A DNA stretch of 64,000 nt from Sulfitobacter undariae (GCF_014196805.1 NZ_JACIEI010000003.1:310001-374000), one strand, 5' to 3'; counted from the first letter of the stretch, positions 8,019 through 17,192 are shown. Notes: generated by a model not told the origin, from the letters alone. Made by a program: numbers and translations.

Positions 8019-8342
8019 TTACATCGAGAAAGAGGTGCCGCAGCCGCAAGACGAACTGGCGTTTGGGTTCTCAATCACAAACCGTGCGCCGATCAGCTCT
8101 TCTGTAAAGTCGATCACGGCGTTGGACAGAAACGGCAAAGAAATGCTGTCTACCACAACTTGCTGGCCACTGCCCTCTAGGATCAGGTCATCCTCTTTGG
8201 CTTCATCAAGGGCGATTTCATATTGAAATCCCGAACATCCGCCGCCCTCAACTGCCACGCGCAGGGCTTTGCCATCTGTGGCAGCGCCGATCTCGGACAG
8301 GCGGGCAAAGGCGCGTTCGGTCACTTTTGGGGGCAGGTTCAT
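8019..8342 (-). CDS. erpA: A-type iron-sulfur cluster carrier, IscA/ErpA family
   Basis: This 107-residue A-type carrier has the three invariant cysteines in place: C36 in GGGCSGFQY, and C99 and C101 in SSCGCGTSF near the C-terminus. The protein receives an iron-sulfur cluster from the SUF or ISC scaffold and passes it to target apoproteins in the cytoplasm. I chose ATG 8342, with GGAG about 9 bases upstream, giving the start MNLPPKVTERA typical of ErpA/IscA. An ATG 9 codons earlier is less likely. The gene is divergent from dgt, an arrangement widely shared in Rhodobacterales. The ErpA name is preferred over IscA because no iscU or iscS gene is adjacent, but this is not decisive. Confidence 0.88.
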   Translation of the reverse strand: MNLPPKVTERAFARLSEIGAATDGKALRVAVEGGGCSGFQYEIALDEAKEDDLILEGSGQQVVVDSISLPFLSNAVIDFTEELIGARFVIENPNASSSCGCGTSFSM

Positions 8343-8437
8343 TTTGGTCACTCCGCAGTGTGTTTCCATTGGGCCGTAACCGTAATATAGAAACGGACAA
8401 AGCGGGGTACAAGCTCCGCGTTAAAGGAGACCGCCAG

Positions 8438-9619
8438 ATGCGTGCATCTTTTGCTTCCGATCCTGACCTCGCACGTGGCCGCCGTGTGCATGAGGATGAA
8501 AGCAGCTTCAGGTCGTGTTTTCAGCGGGACCGTGACCGGATCATCCATGCCAGCGCCTTTCGCAGGCTGAAACATAAAACCCAAGTCTTTGTTGAACATG
8601 AGGGCGATTATTACCGCACGCGCCTGACCCACAGCATCGAAGTGGCACAGGTGGCGCGGACCGTTGCTGGGGCGCTGTATCTGAACGCAGAATTAACCGA
8701 AGCCGTAGCCTTGGCCCATGATCTGGGCCATCCGCCTTTTGGTCATACGGGCGAAGATGCTTTGCATGTGCTGATGGCCCCCTATGGCGGGTTTGACCAT
8801 AATGCGCAGGCGATCAAAATCGTCACCTCGCTCGAGCGGCATTACGCGGATTTCGACGGGCTGAACCTGACGTGGGAGACGCTGGAAGGGATCGCCAAAC
8901 ACAACGGCCCTGTGACGGGTGATTTACCCCATGCTTTGGCAGATTATAACGCGCTGCATGATCTGGAACTGCACACACACGCGAGCGCAGAGGCGCAGGT
9001 TGCGGCATTGGCGGATGACATCGCCTATAACAACCACGATTTGCATGATGGACTGCGTGCGGGCCTGTTCACGGAAGAGGACATTGCAGAGCTGCCGCTG
9101 CTGAAAGCATCTTTTGCCGAAGTCGATAAATTGCATCCGGGTTTGGATAAATCACGCCGCCGCCACGAGGCGCTGCGCCGTGTGTTCGGCCTGATGGTGG
9201 CCGATGTGATCGACACCTCGCGGCATTTGCTTGTGGAATCTGGTGCACATAGCGCGCAGGACATCCGTGAATTAGGGTATCCCGTGATCCAGTTTTCCGC
9301 TGGGATGTGGCGTGATTTGGGGGAGATCCGCAAATTTTTGTTCACCCGCATGTACCGCGCCCCCGAGGTGATGGTCATTCGCGCAGATGTTACCCGCGTT
9401 GTGGAAGAGCTGTTCCCACTCTTTTTAGACAAACCTGAATTGATGCCCGAGAATTGGACCGAGTCCATTGCCGGTGCCCGATCTGACCTTACAATTCTGG
9501 CCCGAATCGTGTCAGATTACATCGCAGGAATGACCGACCGTTTTGCACTGCAAGAGCACGAGCGGTTGATCGGAAATACGCCACGTGTTGGCGTCCATGT
9601 AACGAATAGAGGCTCTTAG
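8438..9619 (+). CDS. dgt: deoxyguanosinetriphosphate triphosphohydrolase-like protein
   Basis: This 393-residue HD-domain phosphohydrolase of the Dgt type (shorter, type 2 form) has the HD motif spread over TRLTHSIEVAQ (His65) and AHDLGHPPFGH (His94-Asp95). ADDIAYNNHDLHDGLRAG carries the later metal-binding Asp. The N-terminal FQRDRDRIIHASAFRRL is the family's nucleotide-binding segment. Dgt enzymes remove triphosphate from dGTP or other dNTPs and so lower the dNTP pool. I chose ATG 8438 because AAAGGAGA stands 8 bases upstream; a longer frame that begins inside erpA on the other strand has no support. The SDR-like gene follows directly (TAG then ATG, no gap). Confidence 0.93.
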   Translation: MRASFASDPDLARGRRVHEDESSFRSCFQRDRDRIIHASAFRRLKHKTQVFVEHEGDYYRTRLTHSIEVAQVARTVAGALYLNAELTEAVALAHDLGHPPFGHTGEDALHVLMAPYGGFDHNAQAIKIVTSLERHYADFDGLNLTWETLEGIAKHNGPVTGDLPHALADYNALHDLELHTHASAEAQVAALADDIAYNNHDLHDGLRAGLFTEEDIAELPLLKASFAEVDKLHPGLDKSRRRHEALRRVFGLMVADVIDTSRHLLVESGAHSAQDIRELGYPVIQFSAGMWRDLGEIRKFLFTRMYRAPEVMVIRADVTRVVEELFPLFLDKPELMPENWTESIAGARSDLTILARIVSDYIAGMTDRFALQEHERLIGNTPRVGVHVTNRGS

Positions 9620-10225
9620 ATGTTGGACAGCGAAACACAATCCATCAGACGCCCTGCGGGTGTGTTGCAGGGGCAGCGGATCATGATTCTGGGCGCATGC
9701 TCAGGATTTGGTCACAGCATGGCGCGCGTTCTGGCGGCCTCGGGTGCGCAGGTGGTTGCAGCAGATAGCAACATCGAAGCACTTCAGCAGGTTCCGGGCG
9801 CTGTGCCTATGGCGCTCAAAGGGGCGCCCCAAGATGCTGTGCGCCGTGTGGGCCGCATATGGGGTAAGGCGCGGCTTGATGCTGTGCTTAACCTGATGCC
9901 TCTTCGTTACCCCGACAAAGTTGATTTGAATGTTGCCGTGCTGCAGTCGCTGGTGCAGGGGTTCTTGCCTGCCCTTTCTGCCGACGAAGGGCAGATCGTC
10001 ACGGTGTTAACACGTCCGACGCAGGCCTTGGATGTTGGGGCAGGGGCCATGGGGCCTGCACTGGTCTCGGCACAGGCGGCGTTTGCCGATGCGCTGCACC
10101 GCGAAGGTCTGTCGCTGAACCTGATCAATGTCCGCGCTGACGCGGTCAAGCCTGCGCGCACAGCGATTACAGGTCTTTTGGCGCAAACCTTGGGTCCAAT
10201 CACAGGCGCTGAATTGCGCCTTTGA
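9620..10225 (+). CDS. SDR-like Rossmann protein lacking the catalytic Tyr-Lys
   Basis: This 201-residue protein has the glycine-rich cofactor loop of short-chain dehydrogenases (MILGACSGFGHSMARVL, residues 22-38), a second strand QVVAADSN, and a strand-helix ILNLMPL-like segment at DAVLNLMPLR where SDRs carry NNAG. At the expected active site the Y-x3-K is missing: the stretch is GPALVSAQAAFADAL, with Gln where Lys is expected and no Tyr. The serine strand is also replaced (IVTVLTRPTQ). It is therefore probably not an active reductase. It follows dgt without a gap and precedes argS by 58 bases, so it is likely co-transcribed with dgt. A binding or structural role is possible, but no function is proposed. 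Confidence 0.65.
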   Translation: MLDSETQSIRRPAGVLQGQRIMILGACSGFGHSMARVLAASGAQVVAADSNIEALQQVPGAVPMALKGAPQDAVRRVGRIWGKARLDAVLNLMPLRYPDKVDLNVAVLQSLVQGFLPALSADEGQIVTVLTRPTQALDVGAGAMGPALVSAQAAFADALHREGLSLNLINVRADAVKPARTAITGLLAQTLGPITGAELRL

Positions 10226-10283
10226 TTGACGCGGGGCGATATAGTGATAAACGGGGAAAACCTAACACCCCGAAAGCACTGAC

Positions 10284-12029
10284 ATGAACCTTTTTGCCGA
10301 TATCCGTACCCTAGTTCTGAGCTCCGTTGACGCGATGGTTGCCTCTGGTGACCTGCCTGCAGGTTTGACCACTGACAACATTACAGCAGAACCACCGCGA
10401 GATGCCGCGCATGGGGACATGGCGACAAATGCGGCGATGGTATTGGCAAAGCCGGCAGGCATGAAACCCCGCGACATTGCCGAAAAACTGGCCGTGATTT
10501 TGGTGCAAGACCCTCGTGTCACCAGCGCCGATGTCGCCGGACCGGGTTTTTTGAACCTGCGGTTGGCAGATGGCGTGTGGCAGCAAGTGGCCAGCACAGT
10601 TCTGGATGCTGTTACGGATTATGGCCGTGGCGATCTGGGCACGGGCAAAACTGTTAACGTCGAATATGTTTCTGCAAACCCGACTGGACCGCTGCATGTG
10701 GGCCATACCCGTGGCGCGGTTTTCGGTGATGCGTTGGCCAGCCTGCTGGATTTCGCAGGTTGGGACGTGACCCGCGAATATGTGATCAATGATGGCGGCG
10801 GGCAGATTGGCGTGCTCGCACGGTCGGTCTATTTGCGGTATCTTGAGGCACACGGCCAAGAAGTGGCCTTCCCCGATGGGACATATCCCGGTGATTATCT
10901 GATCCCCGTTGGGCAAAAGCTGAAAGATAAAGTCGGCGATCAATATATTGACCAACCCGAAGATGTCTGGCTGGGTCCGATTGGCGATTTTGCTACAGAT
11001 GAGATGATGGACCTGATCCGCGATGATCTGGCGCAGCTTGGTGTCAGGATGGACCGTTTTTTCTCGGAGAAGTCGCTGTACAACACAGGCAAGATCGAAG
11101 CCTGTCTGAAAAAGCTCGATGATATGGGCCTGATCTATCGCGGGACTCTTGAGCCGCCAAAAGGCAAGTTGCCTGATGATTATGAGGCCCGCGAACAGAC
11201 GCTGTTCAAATCCACCGACTTTGGCGATGACCAAGACCGCGCCATCCAAAAACATGACGGCGCATGGACCTATTTCGCCCCTGATATTGCCTACCACAAT
11301 GATAAGGTCGAGCGCGGCTATGATCAGTTGATCAATGTCTTTGGCGCTGATCATGGCGGTTATGTCAAACGGATGAAAGCCGCAGTTCACGCGTTGTCTG
11401 ATGGCAAGGTGCCATTGGACATCAAGCTAACACAACTGGTTAAGCTGTTCAAAAACGGTGAAGAATTCAAAATGTCCAAACGGGCGGGGAACTTTGTTCT
11501 GCTTAGTGATCTGATCAAGGAAGTGGGCAAGGATGTGACCCGCTTTGTGATGCTGACACGCAAAAATGACGCGCCGCTGGACTTTGATTTTAACAAGGTG
11601 ATGGAGCAATCGCGCGAAAACCCCGTGTTCTACGTGCAATACGCCCACGCCCGTGTGGCAAGTGTGATGCGCAAAGCTACCGAGGCGGGCATCGACGTGA
11701 GCGATGCTGCGCTGAAAGCCGCTGACCTGAGCAAGCTGGATCACACCGCCGAACTGGCCTTGCTGCGCAAAGTTGCGGAATGGCCCCGTCTGGTTGAAAC
11801 TGCGGCGCGCAGCAACGAGCCGCACCGCATCGCCTTTTACCTCTATGAATTGGCGGGCGATTTGCATGGTTTCTGGAACCTTGGCAACGCCGAGACAGGT
11901 CTGCGGTTCATCCAAGAGGACGATCCTGCAACATCACAAGCGAAAATCGCCCTTGCACGCTCCGTTGCGATTGTAATTGCGGCTGGCTTGGGTATCCTTG
12001 GCGTAACTCCTGCGGAAGAGATGCGTTAA
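10284..12029 (+). CDS. argS: arginyl-tRNA synthetase
   Basis: This 581-residue class I synthetase has the usual ArgS layout: an N-terminal Add-1 domain up to about residue 95, the HIGH-type sequence [14 protein letters not shown] (HVGH at 138-141), the catalytic Rossmann core with [12 protein letters not shown], a KMSK-type loop in [13 protein letters not shown] near residue 397, and the DALR anticodon-binding domain with [12 protein letters not shown]. It charges tRNA-Arg with arginine in the cytoplasm. Unlike many ArgS enzymes it keeps a clear KMSK sequence. It is followed 73 bases later by a SPOR protein, then nagZ, scpA and scpB, an order conserved in alphaproteobacteria. Confidence 0.98.
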   Translation: MNLFADIRTLVLSSVDAMVASGDLPAGLTTDNITAEPPRDAAHGDMATNAAMVLAKPAGMKPRDIAEKLAVILVQDPRVTSADVAGPGFLNLRLADGVWQQVASTVLDAVTDYGRGDLGTGKTVNVEYVSANPTGPLHVGHTRGAVFGDALASLLDFAGWDVTREYVINDGGGQIGVLARSVYLRYLEAHGQEVAFPDGTYPGDYLIPVGQKLKDKVGDQYIDQPEDVWLGPIGDFATDEMMDLIRDDLAQLGVRMDRFFSEKSLYNTGKIEACLKKLDDMGLIYRGTLEPPKGKLPDDYEAREQTLFKSTDFGDDQDRAIQKHDGAWTYFAPDIAYHNDKVERGYDQLINVFGADHGGYVKRMKAAVHALSDGKVPLDIKLTQLVKLFKNGEEFKMSKRAGNFVLLSDLIKEVGKDVTRFVMLTRKNDAPLDFDFNKVMEQSRENPVFYVQYAHARVASVMRKATEAGIDVSDAALKAADLSKLDHTAELALLRKVAEWPRLVETAARSNEPHRIAFYLYELAGDLHGFWNLGNAETGLRFIQEDDPATSQAKIALARSVAIVIAAGLGILGVTPAEEMR

Positions 12030-12102
12030 GCGCTCGCGCAGGCGAAGAGGCAAACGACGTCAGATCCGTGCGGCAATGTACTGTGCGGACAGAGAGGCAA
12101 CG

Positions 12103-13086
12103 ATGGCAGACTACACACAAACCCCTCAGGGGGGCTATGCGGCGCATCAGCATCCTGAATATGCAGTGGCGCCTTCAAAGTCTTTGGGCAAGCTGACCAA
12201 TTTTGCAGGGGCCGCGATTTCGCTGGCTCTTGTGGTGGGTGTTGGCGTTTGGGGATACAAGCTTTTGGTGCGCGATGTCAGCGGTATCCCGATTGTGCGG
12301 GCCGCTGCCGGGGAAATGCGTGTGCGCCCCGAAGAGCCGGGCGGAGAGTTTGCCCAGCATCAAGGATTGTCTGTGAATTCGGTTGCCGCAATTGGCGCCG
12401 CAGGGGAGCAAGCCGATGAACTGCGCCTTGCCCCGCGCCCGATTGATCTGGCGGAAGAAGACCAGCCAATGTTGTCAACGCAAGAGGTCTCCATGGAGGA
12501 AGCCGATAGCACCCCGCCTCAGGCTCCAGATACGCAAGAAATAGCGGCTGCTTTTGAAAATGGCTCTGTGGATGACATTGTGGCGCAATTGACCAATGGC
12601 GTGACGCCAATGGAGGTTGAGCCTGATGAAGCGGAACCTGTGCTGGCATCGGTTGATACGCAAGGCCTGATCGGTTTGGATGCTGATGGTGCCATGCGTA
12701 CATCGCTTCGCCCCTCCCTGCGTCCACAACGTGCAGCACGTACCACAGCCGTGGATACGGCTGTTGCCGCAGCTGTGTCAGCCGTGGCGGGTGGTGCAGC
12801 GTCAGGCGGAGAGATCAACGCAGCGACATTGCCTGCGGGGACACGCTTGGTTCAATTGGGTGCTTTTGACACACCCGAAATTGCACGTACTCAATGGGGT
12901 AAACTAAACGCGCGCTTTGCGCCGTTTATGGAAGGCAAAAATCGTATTGTGATGGAGGCAAAATCAGGGGGGCGCACGTTCTACCGTCTTCGTGCAGAGG
13001 GTTTTGAAGACATCGGCGATGCGCGCCGGTTCTGTTCGGCATTAGTTGCCGAAAGCGTGGATTGCATTCCCGTGGTTACACGGTGA
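12103..13086 (+). CDS. SPOR domain-containing inner-membrane protein
   Basis: This 327-residue bitopic protein has a short cytoplasmic head with HQHPEY, one transmembrane helix at about residues 34-55, a long acidic low-complexity periplasmic linker, and a C-terminal SPOR domain from about residue 250 (GTRLVQLGAFDTPEIARTQW to RRFCSALVAESVDCIPV). SPOR domains bind denuded peptidoglycan at division sites, so a septal or cell-wall role is expected. I chose ATG 12103, with AGAGAGG six bases upstream. Its stop overlaps the GTG start of nagZ (GTGA), which ties it to peptidoglycan recycling. The protein resembles FtsN in layout but is not an obvious orthologue. Confidence 0.88.
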   Translation: MADYTQTPQGGYAAHQHPEYAVAPSKSLGKLTNFAGAAISLALVVGVGVWGYKLLVRDVSGIPIVRAAAGEMRVRPEEPGGEFAQHQGLSVNSVAAIGAAGEQADELRLAPRPIDLAEEDQPMLSTQEVSMEEADSTPPQAPDTQEIAAAFENGSVDDIVAQLTNGVTPMEVEPDEAEPVLASVDTQGLIGLDADGAMRTSLRPSLRPQRAARTTAVDTAVAAAVSAVAGGAASGGEINAATLPAGTRLVQLGAFDTPEIARTQWGKLNARFAPFMEGKNRIVMEAKSGGRTFYRLRAEGFEDIGDARRFCSALVAESVDCIPVVTR

Positions 13087-14102
13087 GCGGCGCAAGACCG
13101 CGCTTTGGCGCAACGATCCTTGATGCAGAGGGCCATCGCCTGAGTGCTGATGAAAAAGCCCTGTTTCGCGATGTGAATCCTTTTGGGTTTATCCTGTTTG
13201 CCCGTAACATTGATACGCCGGATCAGGTTCGTGCGCTTTGTGATGATTTCCGCGAAGCGGTGGGCCATCACTGCCCGATCACAATTGACCAAGAAGGCGG
13301 GCGTGTGCAGCGCCTGCGTGCGCCGTTGTGGCGTGAATGGTTGCCACCGATGGATTTTGTGAAGGCTGCTGGCGACAAGGCTGCCGAGGCGATATATATC
13401 CGGTTCCGCCTGATTGCGCATGAACTCTATGATCTCGGTATTGATAGCAATTGCGCCCCGATGGTGGATGTCCCGCGTGCCGAGACGCATGAGTTTTTGT
13501 ACAACCGCTGCTACGGCGTGACGGCATCCAGCATCGCGCTGATGGGGCAGGCGGCCAATGATGCGATGTTGGCGGGCGGTGTTCTGCCTGTGATCAAACA
13601 CATTCCGGGCCATGGTCTGGCCACTGCGGACAGCCATTTTGAATTGCCCCGCGTCAGCGCGCCTCGCGAAGAGCTAGACCGTGTCGATTTTTCACCGTTC
13701 AAAGCCTTGCGGGATACCCCGATGGGGATGACGGCCCATGTGGTTTATGACGCGGTTGATAAGGCCCCTGCAACTCTGTCCAAACGCATGATGCAGGTGA
13801 TCCGTGAGGACATCGGTTTTGACAATCTGGTCATGACCGATGACATTTCGATGAAAGCCCTCAGTGGTACGCTGAGTGATCTGAGCCGCGATGCGATCAA
13901 AGCGGGCTGTGATGTGATTTTGCATTGCAACGGTACACTGGCCGAGCGCGCAGAAGTGGCCGAAGCGGCAGGCGAGATGACAGATGCCGCGCAACGCCGC
14001 GCCTTGCGTGCGCTCAGCTATCGCCAGAAACCTGATGACATTGACACTGCCGCCCTCGATGCCCAGCTTAAGGTGCTGTTGGGGGAGGGCATGCATGGCT
14101 GA
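13083..14102 (+). CDS. nagZ: beta-N-acetylhexosaminidase
   Basis: This 339-residue glycoside hydrolase of family 3 carries PITIDQEGGRVQRL at the substrate-binding site, KHIPGHGLATADSHFELP with the catalytic His-Asp loop, and VMTDDISMKAL with the probable nucleophile Asp. NagZ removes N-acetylglucosamine from anhydro-muropeptides in the cytoplasm during peptidoglycan recycling. The start is GTG 13083, which overlaps the stop of the SPOR gene. The last 8 bases overlap scpA. The window also holds anmK (29394-30497), the kinase acting two steps later in the same recycling route, although the two genes are not linked. Confidence 0.95.
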   Translation: MSGARPRFGATILDAEGHRLSADEKALFRDVNPFGFILFARNIDTPDQVRALCDDFREAVGHHCPITIDQEGGRVQRLRAPLWREWLPPMDFVKAAGDKAAEAIYIRFRLIAHELYDLGIDSNCAPMVDVPRAETHEFLYNRCYGVTASSIALMGQAANDAMLAGGVLPVIKHIPGHGLATADSHFELPRVSAPREELDRVDFSPFKALRDTPMGMTAHVVYDAVDKAPATLSKRMMQVIREDIGFDNLVMTDDISMKALSGTLSDLSRDAIKAGCDVILHCNGTLAERAEVAEAAGEMTDAAQRRALRALSYRQKPDDIDTAALDAQLKVLLGEGMHG

Positions 14103-14877
14103 CAACATCTTTGAGCAAGACAGCGATGCGGTAGCCGAGCGGGTTGCCGCAGAAGCGCTGATTGTGGATGTCGACGGGTTTGAAGGCCCGCTCGATCTAT
14201 TGCTGACGCTTAGCCGTACACAGAAAGTGGACCTGCGCAAAGTGTCCGTCCTGCAATTGGCGCGGCAGTATCTGGCGTTTGTGGACCGTGCCAAGGAATT
14301 GCGGCTGGAGCTGGCGGCAGATTATTTGGTGATGGCCGCTTGGTTGGCCTTCCTCAAATCACGGCTTTTATTACCTTCTGACCCCACCGAAGAAGGCCCC
14401 TCTGGTGAGGAATTGGCCGCTCATCTGGCCTTCCAGCTAGAACGTCTTGCAGCGATGCGCGATGCGGCAGCACGGCTGATGGGGCGGGATCAATTGGGGC
14501 GTGATTTCTTTGCGCGTGGTGAGACGCAGATGGTCGAGCGGGTGCGCCGTGTCACCTATACGGCCACGTTATTGGACTTGATGCAGGCTTATGCCCGTAC
14601 CCGTACCCGAGACGAGTTTCGCCCCTTTGTGATGGACCGCGAAAAAGTATTCACCATGGAACAAGCGCTGGATCGGATGCGCGGCTTAATCGGATTTGCA
14701 GGCGATTGGGGGGATCTGTTTAGCTATCTGCCAGAGGGCTGGGAAGTTGACCCCGTCAAACGCCGATCCGCCACTGCTGCCACATTTGCCGCTTCGCTGG
14801 AGCTGGTGAAAGAGGGCCATCTGGAAATCCGCCAAAGTGAGATGTTCGCGCCGATTCAGTTGCGAAAGAAAGTTTAG
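14095..14877 (+). CDS. scpA: segregation and condensation protein A
   Basis: This 260-residue kleisin begins with the family hallmark FEGPLDLLLTLSRTQKVDLRK in its N-terminal helical domain (about residues 23-45). ADYLVMAAWLAFLKSRLLLP follows, and the C-terminal winged helix is near AATFAASLELVKEGHLEIRQ, which precedes the final QSEMFAPIQLRKK. ScpA bridges the SMC heads and binds ScpB in the chromosome-compacting condensin. The start at ATG 14095 overlaps the nagZ end by 8 bases. A four-base gap separates it from scpB, so nagZ-scpA-scpB is an operon. No smc gene is in the window. Confidence 0.95.
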   Translation: MADNIFEQDSDAVAERVAAEALIVDVDGFEGPLDLLLTLSRTQKVDLRKVSVLQLARQYLAFVDRAKELRLELAADYLVMAAWLAFLKSRLLLPSDPTEEGPSGEELAAHLAFQLERLAAMRDAAARLMGRDQLGRDFFARGETQMVERVRRVTYTATLLDLMQAYARTRTRDEFRPFVMDREKVFTMEQALDRMRGLIGFAGDWGDLFSYLPEGWEVDPVKRRSATAATFAASLELVKEGHLEIRQSEMFAPIQLRKKV

Positions 14878-14881
14878 AGCG

Positions 14882-15538
14882 ATGCCCGAAGTTAACGAAG
14901 ATCAAACAGAAAGCCTGTTCTCCGCCCCTCCAATGGCTGAACAGGAACGGATGATCGAAGCCGTTCTTTTCGCTTGCGCCGAGCCGCTCACACTGCGTGA
15001 ACTAGAGGCACGCATGCCGCATGGCTGCGACGTTGCTGAAGCGATGGTGCATGTGCGCCGCCGCTATCAAGGGCGCGGTGTTCATGTGATGAAGATTGGT
15101 GACAGCTACGCCCTGCGTACCGCAGCCGATCTGAGCTATTTGATGCAAAAAGAAACCGTTGAGGTGCGCAAACTTAGCCGCGCCGCGATCGAGACGCTTG
15201 CGATTATTGCTTATCATCAGCCGGTTACGCGTGCCGAGATCGAAGAAATTCGCGGTGTATCTGTGTCACGCGGGACGGTGGATCAATTGCTCGAACTGGA
15301 ATGGATTCGCTTTGGCCGCCGTAAGATGACGCCGGGCCGTCCGGTGACATTTGTTGTGACTGAAGGATTTTTGGATCACTTTGGCTTGGAGAATGCCCGC
15401 GACTTGCCGGGGCTCAAAGAACTACGTTCTGCGGGCTTGCTGGAAAGCCGTCCAGCCTTTGGCCTGATGCCAACTGTGGGAGACGGCGAAGACGAACCCG
15501 AAAGCACCGAAGGACAAAGTGAACTTTTCGAAGATTAG
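14882..15538 (+). CDS. scpB: segregation and condensation protein B
   Basis: This 218-residue protein has two winged-helix domains: the first from EAVLFACAEPLTLRELEARM, and the second with AAIETLAIIAYHQPVTRAEIEEIRGVSVSRGT, the best-conserved ScpB stretch. WIRFGRRKMTPGRPVTFV follows. ScpB dimers bind ScpA and help load the SMC condensin. The ATG at 14882 is four bases after the scpA stop. The C-terminal 40 residues are acidic and probably disordered, a common feature in this group. The gene is the last of the argS-to-scpB run before a small basic protein. Confidence 0.95.
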   Translation: MPEVNEDQTESLFSAPPMAEQERMIEAVLFACAEPLTLRELEARMPHGCDVAEAMVHVRRRYQGRGVHVMKIGDSYALRTAADLSYLMQKETVEVRKLSRAAIETLAIIAYHQPVTRAEIEEIRGVSVSRGTVDQLLELEWIRFGRRKMTPGRPVTFVVTEGFLDHFGLENARDLPGLKELRSAGLLESRPAFGLMPTVGDGEDEPESTEGQSELFED

Positions 15539-15600
15539 TTCGTATTATTGCCGCATTATTCCCCTATAGTGCGGGAATTCGGAAACCCGAGGAGAGCAGT

Positions 15601-15849
15601 ATGAACCAGATCATTAACATGATTATTCGACAGCTAACGCGCAAATTTGTCAATAAAGGTATTGATGCAGGGTTTAACAAAGCCTCGTCGATGCAAAACA
15701 ACCGCAAAAAGCAATCTCAAAGCGAGATCGATGATTACGGAAATCCGATCCCACAAAAGGCGAACCCGACCAAACGCCTAGGTGGCGGGCAGGGCGCCAA
15801 ACAAGCGAAGCAAGCAATGCGTGCGATGCGCCGGTTCGGTAAGTTCTGA
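15601..15849 (+). CDS. small basic protein of unknown function
   Basis: This 82-residue protein has an amphipathic N-terminal helix (IINMIIRQLTRKFVNKGIDAG), then a polar stretch and a lysine/arginine-rich tail (KQAKQAMRAMRRFGKF). There is no signal peptide. A GAGGAG stands seven bases before ATG 15601 (CGAGGAGAGCAGT), a strong ribosome-binding site that supports translation. It resembles short conserved proteins seen after scpB in Roseobacter-group genomes, but I cannot name a family. The basic tail could bind nucleic acid or membrane; this is inference only. A short hairpin follows the stop. Confidence 0.7.
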   Translation: MNQIINMIIRQLTRKFVNKGIDAGFNKASSMQNNRKKQSQSEIDDYGNPIPQKANPTKRLGGGQGAKQAKQAMRAMRRFGKF

Positions 15850-15856
15850 TCGCGTA

Positions 15857-15875
15857 GAGGGGCTGTTGGCCCCTC
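15857..15875. terminator. possible hairpin terminator between convergent genes
   Basis: GAGGGGC and GCCCCTC form a 7-bp GC-rich stem with a 5-base loop, placed 7 bases after the small gene and before the convergent dcd stop. There is no T-run on either strand, so it may act weakly or with Rho. Confidence 0.35.
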
Positions 15876-15890
15876 ACGACCCAAAGCTGG

Positions 15891-16967
15891 TTAAGGCGCT
15901 TTGAAATGCTTGGACAGTTTTAGGCCCTGACCCTGATAATTTGACGCAATGCCAGCCCCGTACAACTGGGTTGGGACTTCGGCCATTTTTTCATAGACCA
16001 ATCGCCCGACAACCTGACCGTGCTCCAGCACAAAAGGCGCTTCATGGCAGCGCACTTCCAACACGCCACGTGATCCGGCACCGCCTGCTGCGTCATGGCC
16101 AAAGCCCGGATCAAAGAAACCCGCGTAATGCACGCGGAACTCACCGACCATTGCGAGATAGGGTGCCATTTCGGCGGCATATTGCGGGGGAATGGTCACG
16201 GCCTCGCGACTCACCAGAATATAAAACGCACCGGGGTCCAGAATGATCTGGCCGTTGCTACTGTGGACTTCTTCCCAATATTCCGCAGGGGGGTAGTGGC
16301 CGATACGGTCCAGATCAATCACCCCTGTATGGGGTTTGGCACGGTAGCCGACCAATGTGGTGTCTTGCAGCCGTAGATCAACGGAGAAGCCCAAACCATC
16401 ATCGATCACGGCCTTGCCATCCACCAGCGGCGTTTGCGCATGTAACGCGCGTAAATCATCGTCGCTGAGCACGGCATTGCCAGTGCCAAAACGGATTTGG
16501 TTCAACCGCATGCCAGGGCGCACAAGTACGGAAAAGGAACGGGGGCAAATTTCGGCATACAATGGGCCGTGATACCCTGCTGTAACGCGGTCAAACTCGG
16601 TCCCGCCATCGGTGATGGTGCGGGTCAGCAGGTCCAGCCGTCCGGTTGAGCTTTTGGCATTTGCAACGGCGGTCACGCCGTCGGGCAGTGCAAGACGTTC
16701 CATCAAAGGAACCACATAAACCGCGCCTTTTTCCAGCACAGCACCCTGTGTAAGGTCCACGCGGTGCATCTCGAACTCTTCCAGACGGTCGGTGACCTTT
16801 GCCCCATGCCCTGCCAAAAACGAGGCCCGCACGCGGTAGGCGACATTGCCCAACCGCAGATCAAGACTGGCGGGCTGTATTTGTGCCGGATCAATCGCGG
16901 GATCAGCGGCAATCACGCCCGTAGATATCATTGTCTCTAGCTGTTGGTTGGGAATTACGCCGGGCAT
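15891..16967 (-). CDS. dcd: 2'-deoxycytidine 5'-triphosphate deaminase, double-length Dcd
   Basis: This 358-residue protein has two consecutive dUTPase/Dcd-like folds, where the usual Dcd has about 190 residues. The first unit starts at IQPASLDLRLG and includes VANAKSSTGRLDLLTR; the second includes VIDLDRIGHYPPAEYW, MVGEFRVHYAGFFDPGFGH and LYGAGIASNYQGQG. The AKSSTGR segment carries the Ser-Arg residues of the substrate pocket, and FFDPGFGH the second phosphate-binding loop. Such enzymes deaminate dCTP to dUTP, feeding dTMP synthesis. The long form is characteristic of many alphaproteobacteria. ATG 16967 has AAAGGA seven bases upstream. The tRNA-Pro gene lies 78 bases upstream on the same strand. 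Confidence 0.92.
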   Translation of the reverse strand: MPGVIPNQQLETMISTGVIAADPAIDPAQIQPASLDLRLGNVAYRVRASFLAGHGAKVTDRLEEFEMHRVDLTQGAVLEKGAVYVVPLMERLALPDGVTAVANAKSSTGRLDLLTRTITDGGTEFDRVTAGYHGPLYAEICPRSFSVLVRPGMRLNQIRFGTGNAVLSDDDLRALHAQTPLVDGKAVIDDGLGFSVDLRLQDTTLVGYRAKPHTGVIDLDRIGHYPPAEYWEEVHSSNGQIILDPGAFYILVSREAVTIPPQYAAEMAPYLAMVGEFRVHYAGFFDPGFGHDAAGGAGSRGVLEVRCHEAPFVLEHGQVVGRLVYEKMAEVPTQLYGAGIASNYQGQGLKLSKHFKAP

Positions 16968-17045
16968 ATGATGTCCTTTTGGTATCGGGCTCTAGATGTG
17001 CAAAACGCCCGCACCTGATGGGATGCGAGCGTTTTGAGTATGTCG

Positions 17046-17122
17046 TGGTCGGGCTAGCAGGACTCGAACCTGCGACCTTCCGTCCCCCAGACGGACGCGC
17101 TACCAGGCTGCGCCATAGCCCG
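17046..17122 (-). tRNA. tRNA-Pro (anticodon GGG)
   Basis: On the minus strand the gene is 77 bases and folds as a full cloverleaf. The acceptor arms are CGGGCTA and TAGCCCG. The D arm closes with GCGC/GCGC, the anticodon stem is TCCGT/ACGGA with loop CTGGGGG, and the T arm is GCAGG-TTCGAGT-CCTGC. Loop positions 34-36 are GGG (17088-17086), reading the CCC and CCU proline codons. The CCA end is encoded (ACCA at 17049-17046). It lies between the MerR-like regulator and dcd. Confidence 0.97.
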
Positions 17123-17192
17123 ACATGGCGCTGTTCATACCGTATAAACGGGGGCGTGCAAGAGGCAATTGCACCCATTGCGGTATCAATCA

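Noticed and set aside
10311-11390. A 359-codon open frame antisense to argS
   Set aside because: argS has every synthetase motif on the other strand; the antisense product shows no domain and is rich in residues expected from reversed codons.
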